A stretch of 7,965 bases of DNA from Fibrobacteres bacterium CG2_30_45_31 (GTDB lineage Bacteria; Fibrobacterota; Fibrobacteria; Fibrobacterales; Fibrobacteraceae), in the NCBI GenBank assembly GCA_001873075.1, contig MNYL01000171.1, forward strand, positions 1 to 7,965. The letters run 5' to 3'. Under the pieces are notes generated by a model. It was not told the DNA's origin, did not search any database, and saw only the letters and a program-made list of their open reading frames with translations. Position numbers and translations under genes: made by a program. Shown here in pieces: positions 5,295 to 7,965 of this stretch (positions are counted from its first letter, which is position 1; the number at the start of each line of letters is the position of its first letter).

Positions 5295-7039
5295 CACCCT
5301 TTAGGTGCGTTCAAATATTCGCACGTTACCCACCGGCGAATTGAATTGATCGCGTAAATATTCTCCGCTTTTTCAAGGTCGCTCGGGTAGAGAATACGCT
5401 CGCTGATTTCTCCTTTATAGAGTAACTCTTCGCGAAAAACACCAGGTAAAAGCCCACATGAAAACGGCGGTGTATAATTCACCCCTTCTATTCTCAAAAC
5501 CAGGTTTGCTATGGATGTCTCTGTGAGTTCTCCACGGGTATTTACAAGAATCACATCGTGGGCGCCATGTGCCGTTGCCAGTGATTCTTTAATTGCGTTT
5601 TTGTTTGATGTTTTGTGATAGAGAAATGGGTTTCTGAAATCCACAGGCCTTTGAGACAGGCGCATTGTATAGGGGTTTGGAAATGGTGTCACGCTAGCGT
5701 GTTCAATCGCAATGTCAGCTTCGCTTTTTACCATGACGCGTATTTTATAACGTCCCGTGGTGAGTTCCTGGGCTAAAGTAAGAATTCGGTTTTGTACCGT
5801 GTTTTTAATTACCGTGGGGTTTGGGGCGATACCGAAAAAGGTACAAGATTTCATTAAGCGATTCAAGTGACGATCTAAAAGGAAAACCGCACCGTTTTCA
5901 AGCAAAAGACTTTCTAAAACGTAAAAATCGCTTTGAGTGCCCAATACTGCTGCTTTTGTCATACATTCGTTCCATTCTTCGCTTGGGTTCGAGGACCAGA
6001 TAATGCCCCCGCCGGTGCCGTATTCCACTTGGTGTTTTTGAGTGTCAAAACATGCGGTTCTGATGGCGACATTAAATTTCGCATTGCCACCAGGTTTTAC
6101 ATGGCCAAAGGCTCCTGTGTAAATGCCGCGTGGGGATTTTTCCAACGCTGCAATAATTTCCATGCTTCGAATTTTGGGCGCCCCTGTAATGGAGGCGCAA
6201 GGGAATAATGCTTCTAGAATTTTGGGGAGCGATTCTCGCGTGGAGGCACATACGGTAGAGGTCATTTGAATAACGGTGGGGTATGTCTCTGTATCGAAAA
6301 GAGAGGGCACGGTAACGGAACCCATTTCAGCGATGCGCCCCATGTCGTTGCGGATCATGTCCACAATCATCAAATTTTCGGCTCGATTTTTGGGGTCATT
6401 TTTAAGAAATGCGGCGTATTCAGAGGCAAAGCCATCGCGATGCTTACAGGTGCCTTTCATGGGTTTGGAACGCAAGTAAGAACCGAATTTTTCAAAGAAC
6501 AGCTCTGGAGAAAGGGATGCAATGGCGAAGTCCTTGGTTTCCACATAAAATAAGTAGTCGCCTGGATTCTCTTTTGCTTTGGCAATAAACCAGGATAAGG
6601 GATCTCCAAAATAGTGGGCCTGCAACCTTATAGAGTAATTGACCTGGTAGACGCCTCCATTTTTAAGGTGCGTTTTGATTTTCGCCAAATCATTGAGGTA
6701 GGTGATTTTTGAAGTATCGGGAATGAAGGGGCTGAGTTCTATTGTATTGGTTGGTAGGGAGGGTAAGTCTGAGAGAACTTCGGGTTCTTTGAAAAGAGCG
6801 AATAAAGCTAAAGGAAGTGCTTGGTGATTGGGTGTCTGTGTGACGAATAAAGTGTCGAAAGCGGGTGAGGCTTCATAACACAAGAAGCCTACGGCATGCA
6901 AATTATTTTGCTGGGTGGACGCTTCTACAGCCTGTAAAATAGAGAGAATGTCTTTTGTGCTGTATGCAGAAAACGTTTGTACTGGGTCCTCAAATTTGAA
7001 CCAAACTTTATGAAGCGAATCGTAAACTAAAGCTTTCAT
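5291..7039 (-). CDS. pabB: aminodeoxychorismate synthase component I fused to aminodeoxychorismate lyase (PabB-PabC)
   Basis: This cytosolic bifunctional enzyme of folate synthesis converts chorismate to 4-amino-4-deoxychorismate (PabB part) and then releases pyruvate to give p-aminobenzoate (PabC part). Numbered from ATG 7039 it has 582 residues. The chorismate-binding domain spans about 110-370, with SPELFF (177-182), PMKGT (193-197; Lys195 marks PabB, where anthranilate synthases have Ala), NRAENLMIVDMIRND, ASITGAPK (282-289) and YGTGGGI (340-346). The PLP fold-IV lyase domain spans about 370-582, with HLNRL (391-395), PLP lysine Lys476 in YHKTSNK, ELTETSIAN (504-512) and SCGLLPG (527-533). 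No glutaminase (PabA) gene lies in the window, so one must be supplied from elsewhere or free ammonia used. The frame is open to a GTG at 7159, but the added 40 residues look non-coding, and family members, as I recall them, start near 'MKALVYDS'. Neither start has a Shine-Dalgarno sequence. It converges on the methyltransferase gene with a 4-nt overlap. Confidence 0.9.
   Translation of the reverse strand: MKALVYDSLHKVWFKFEDPVQTFSAYSTKDILSILQAVEASTQQNNLHAVGFLCYEASPAFDTLFVTQTPNHQALPLALFALFKEPEVLSDLPSLPTNTIELSPFIPDTSKITYLNDLAKIKTHLKNGGVYQVNYSIRLQAHYFGDPLSWFIAKAKENPGDYLFYVETKDFAIASLSPELFFEKFGSYLRSKPMKGTCKHRDGFASEYAAFLKNDPKNRAENLMIVDMIRNDMGRIAEMGSVTVPSLFDTETYPTVIQMTSTVCASTRESLPKILEALFPCASITGAPKIRSMEIIAALEKSPRGIYTGAFGHVKPGGNAKFNVAIRTACFDTQKHQVEYGTGGGIIWSSNPSEEWNECMTKAAVLGTQSDFYVLESLLLENGAVFLLDRHLNRLMKSCTFFGIAPNPTVIKNTVQNRILTLAQELTTGRYKIRVMVKSEADIAIEHASVTPFPNPYTMRLSQRPVDFRNPFLYHKTSNKNAIKESLATAHGAHDVILVNTRGELTETSIANLVLRIEGVNYTPPFSCGLLPGVFREELLYKGEISERILYPSDLEKAENIYAINSIRRWVTCEYLNAPKGC
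5294..5308. terminator. hairpin at the convergent methyltransferase/pabBC junction
   Basis: GCACC (5294-5298) and GGTGC (5304-5308) form a perfect 5-bp, mostly G-C stem with a 5-nt loop. It begins at the last base of the methyltransferase stop codon, and it also encodes the final residues (NAPKGC) of PabBC. Read on the - strand it is followed by TAAAATTG, and on the + strand by GTTCAAAT, so neither side has a strong T-tract. There is no other room between the two genes for a terminator, so a weak bidirectional role is plausible but unproven. Confidence 0.3.
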
Positions 7040-7060
7040 GTGAATATCGTGGTAAAATAA

Positions 7061-7090
7061 TCTAATTTTTGAGCGCACTTTTAAGAGTGC
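7061..7090 (-). promoter_or_regulatory. candidate pabBC promoter/operator with a 16-bp dyad
   Basis: On the + strand GCACTT-TTAA-GAGTGC (7075-7090) is an inverted repeat with five Watson-Crick pairs and one G-T pair, 36-51 nt before ATG 7039. On the - strand a weak -35 (TTAAAA) lies within this dyad, and a weak -10 (GATTAT) follows 16 nt later. A repressor on the dyad would cover the -35. The promoter call is weak; the dyad itself is directly visible. Confidence 0.3.
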
Positions 7091-7113
7091 CTGTAATGTA
7101 GTAATGATTTCTG

Positions 7114-7133
7114 TGACCAGGGAAAGATGGTCA
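7114..7133. repeat. operator-like dyad TGACCA-N8-TGGTCA
   Basis: A perfect 6-bp inverted repeat with an 8-nt spacer lies between the divergently oriented pabBC and small lipoprotein genes. The 20-bp overall size suits a dimeric regulator. I do not recognise the cognate regulator. Confidence 0.4.
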
Positions 7134-7201
7134 TTGTCATTGCAACGTATTCCGTACACAGGCGTGTTGTGACAAAATTCTGAATTTGTTAATTCCTGCG
7201 G

Positions 7202-7230
7202 TTGATCGTGGGGACTGCTTGCTTAGTAAT
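7202..7230 (+). promoter_or_regulatory. candidate promoter of the small lipoprotein gene
   Basis: TTGATC (7202-7207) and AGTAAT (7225-7230) are separated by 17 nt; each matches four of six consensus bases. The predicted start near 7236 leaves about 39 nt of leader containing the ribosome site AGGAG (7257-7261), which is 13 nt from ATG 7275, a rather long spacing. Confidence 0.35.
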
Positions 7231-7274
7231 TGTCTTGAGCATCCTTTTTCAAAAGCAGGAGTAAGAGAATCAAA

Positions 7275-7502
7275 ATGAGACAACAAATGATGGGATTACT
7301 ATTCCTGGGGAGTGTTCTCCTTTTTTCTGGTTGCGCTGGGAATAGAGTGCAGCAACAACCCATGATGAGGGGCGCATCGTCCTCTTTGTCGGTGCTTTCT
7401 CCAAGTGAAAAAGTACTCTACCAGAAGCATTGGAACATCGCGAGAGGGATTGCGGAACAAGATCGAATGGCCTGGATGGCAACTTGCGTCAGGGAAATGT
7501 GA
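7275..7502 (+). CDS. small lipoprotein, N-terminal part of a probably frameshifted gene
   Basis: I do not recognise this family. The 75-codon frame begins with a clear lipoprotein signal: MRQQ, a hydrophobic core GLLFLGSVLLF (7-17) and the lipobox FSGC with lipidated Cys20, followed by Ala21, Gly22 and Asn23. The mature part has a Gln/Met/Ser-rich linker, then SPSEKVLYQKHWNIARGIAEQDR. The frame ends at TGA 7500-7502. However, the frame offset by -1 is open from 7409 to 7567 and reads plausible protein from about 7466 (NGLDGNLRQGNVNFYLVNEK...), so the last 10 or so residues before the TGA are probably out of frame. The shift must lie between 7409 and 7499. A short natural lipoprotein ending at 7502 remains possible. 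It is the first gene of a + strand run leading into trmO. Confidence 0.55.
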   Translation: MRQQMMGLLFLGSVLLFSGCAGNRVQQQPMMRGASSSLSVLSPSEKVLYQKHWNIARGIAEQDRMAWMATCVREM

Positions 7503-7709
7503 ATTTTTATCTGGTCAATGAAAAAAATGAACATTGTTCGAAGCTCCAGCAATTCAACTGTTTTGAATGAAGTCGATCTGGCTCAGTATCTGATCTGGAA
7601 TAAAGTATTTTTCAACCAGATCATTGTTACGCCAGCGTACGTTTTTATGCTCTACTATATCCCGGATGAAGATCGCACGGTGCCGCAAGTAGAATTTAAA
7701 GAGAACTAG
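7503..7709 (+). pseudogene. out-of-frame continuation of the small lipoprotein gene
   Basis: This stretch appears to be the rest of the 7275 gene. In the shifted frame it reads NFYLVNEKNEHCSKLQQFNCFE up to TGA 7568. After skipping one base it reads EVDLAQYLIWNKVFFNQ, IIVTPAYVFMLYYIPDEDR and TVPQVEFKEN, ending at TAG 7707-7709 in the original frame. The return shift must lie between 7503 and 7568. The A7 run at 7521-7527 and the extra T at 7568 are the best candidate sites. One lost and one gained base would restore a single lipoprotein of about 145 residues. Read alone, the frame from ATG 7518 would give 63 residues with no ribosome site before it. Its stop codon overlaps the next ribosome site (7708-7712). 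It could reflect gene decay or sequencing error. Confidence 0.5.
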
Positions 7710-7712
7710 GAG
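7708..7712 (+). promoter_or_regulatory. ribosome binding site serving the mini-ORF before trmO
   Basis: AGGAG overlaps the TAG stop of the preceding frame. It is 10 nt from ATG 7723 (ideal) but 24 nt from the trmO ATG at 7737 (too far), so it decides where ribosomes first load. Confidence 0.6.
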
Positions 7713-7722
7713 TAATCAACTT

Positions 7723-7737
7723 ATGAGAAACTACTGA
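7723..7737 (+). CDS. four-codon mini-ORF (MRNY) overlapping the trmO start
   Basis: ATG AGA AAC TAC TGA sits correctly behind AGGAG. Its stop TGA (7735-7737) overlaps the trmO ATG (7737-7739) in the TGATG arrangement typical of translational coupling. It may be a real leader peptide that delivers ribosomes to trmO, or the trace of a small indel that moved the original start out of frame. Confidence 0.35.
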   Translation: MRNY

Positions 7738-7965
7738 TGAAAATAATCGCCCATATTCATACTGATTTTCCAACGAAATTTGGCATCCCACGGCAGAGTG
7801 GAATTGTAAACACTCTTAAGGGGATGGTTGTCTTTGAGCCCGAGTATCGAAAGCCCGAGGCGTTTCGTGGGTTAGAAACTTTTTCACATCTTTGGCTTCT
7901 TTGGCAGTTTTCCGAAGTGGTGCGCGATACATGGTCTCCCACGGTGCGGCCCCCCCGTCTTGGTG
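7737..7965 (+). CDS. trmO: tRNA (N6-threonylcarbamoyladenosine-37) methyltransferase TrmO, N-terminal part
   Basis: TrmO (formerly YaeB/TsaA) uses SAM to N6-methylate t6A37 in certain threonine tRNAs, tuning decoding. The first 76 residues are present and the frame runs off the right edge. Family blocks are clear: FPTKFGIPRQSG (11-22), VVFEPEYR (31-38), RGLETFSHLWLLWQFSE (44-60) and WSPTVRPPRLG (66-76). The 'KFGIPRQ...FEPEYR' wording is nearer to clostridial and anaerobe-type members than to Escherichia coli YaeB, as I recall them. ATG 7737 is the first start after the in-frame TAA at 7713-7715, and its 'MKIIAHI' opening fits the family. The only ribosome site is 24 nt upstream and serves the overlapping mini-ORF, so translation probably depends on reinitiation. 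Its position 28 nt after the small lipoprotein frames suggests one transcript. Confidence 0.9.
   Translation, partial: MKIIAHIHTDFPTKFGIPRQSGIVNTLKGMVVFEPEYRKPEAFRGLETFSHLWLLWQFSEVVRDTWSPTVRPPRLG

Noticed and set aside
5821..6553. Several + strand open frames of 60-95 codons inside pabBC
   Set aside because: They are antisense to highly conserved PabB motifs, mutually overlapping and without ribosome sites or recognisable protein features.
1..7965. CRISPR array, insertion sequence, tRNA, rRNA or phage cassette
   Set aside because: I saw no regularly spaced repeats, transposase or integrase frames, terminal repeats around any gene, or tRNA-like cloverleaf sequence on either strand.

Overview
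The window is a moderately AT-rich bacterial chromosome segment with short intergenic gaps. It carries six recognisable genes, two of them cut by the window edges, plus one small gene that looks broken. Two proteins have lipoprotein signal peptides (346-1680 and 7275 onward), with a Ser and an Ala after the lipidated Cys. That fits a diderm (Gram-negative type) organism but does not prove it. I cannot name a genus. Several proteins (AraC-GNAT regulator, MepA-like MATE pump, 'KFGIPRQ'-type TrmO, GuaD-type deaminase) belong to families common in Firmicutes and other anaerobe-rich phyla. Translation starts are mixed: some genes have clear AGGA/GGAG sites, while the methyltransferase and the PabBC fusion have none visible.

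Left part (1-4073, all + strand): the 3' end of a guanine deaminase gene; a lipoprotein calcineurin-like metallophosphoesterase; then a two-gene unit made of an AraC-type DNA-binding domain fused to a GNAT acetyltransferase domain, overlapping by 11 nt with a MATE-family exporter. The pair has its own extended -10 promoter and reads as a self-contained sense/modify/export module.

Middle (4074-7274): a 183-nt spacer with AT-rich inverted repeats; an orphan Rossmann-fold (spermidine-synthase-like) SAM methyltransferase; and, convergent with it and sharing 4 nt at the stop codons, a fused aminodeoxychorismate synthase component I / aminodeoxychorismate lyase (PabB-PabC) on the - strand. A short hairpin sits exactly on the convergent junction. 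Upstream of pabBC is a regulatory-looking stretch with two dyad repeats. They lie inside the longest open reading frame, which argues that the real start is the internal ATG at 7039.

Right part (7275-7965, + strand): a small lipoprotein gene whose reading frame appears to jump out of frame and back (probably one base lost and one gained), followed by the start of trmO, the tRNA t6A37 methyltransferase. The only good ribosome binding site before trmO serves a four-codon mini-ORF that ends in TGATG, overlapping the trmO start.

There are no tRNA or rRNA genes, CRISPR arrays, insertion sequences or phage genes in the window. The strongest candidates for something out of the ordinary are the AraC-GNAT/MATE module, the methyltransferase with an unrecognised N-terminal half, and the indel cluster with the mini-ORF before trmO.
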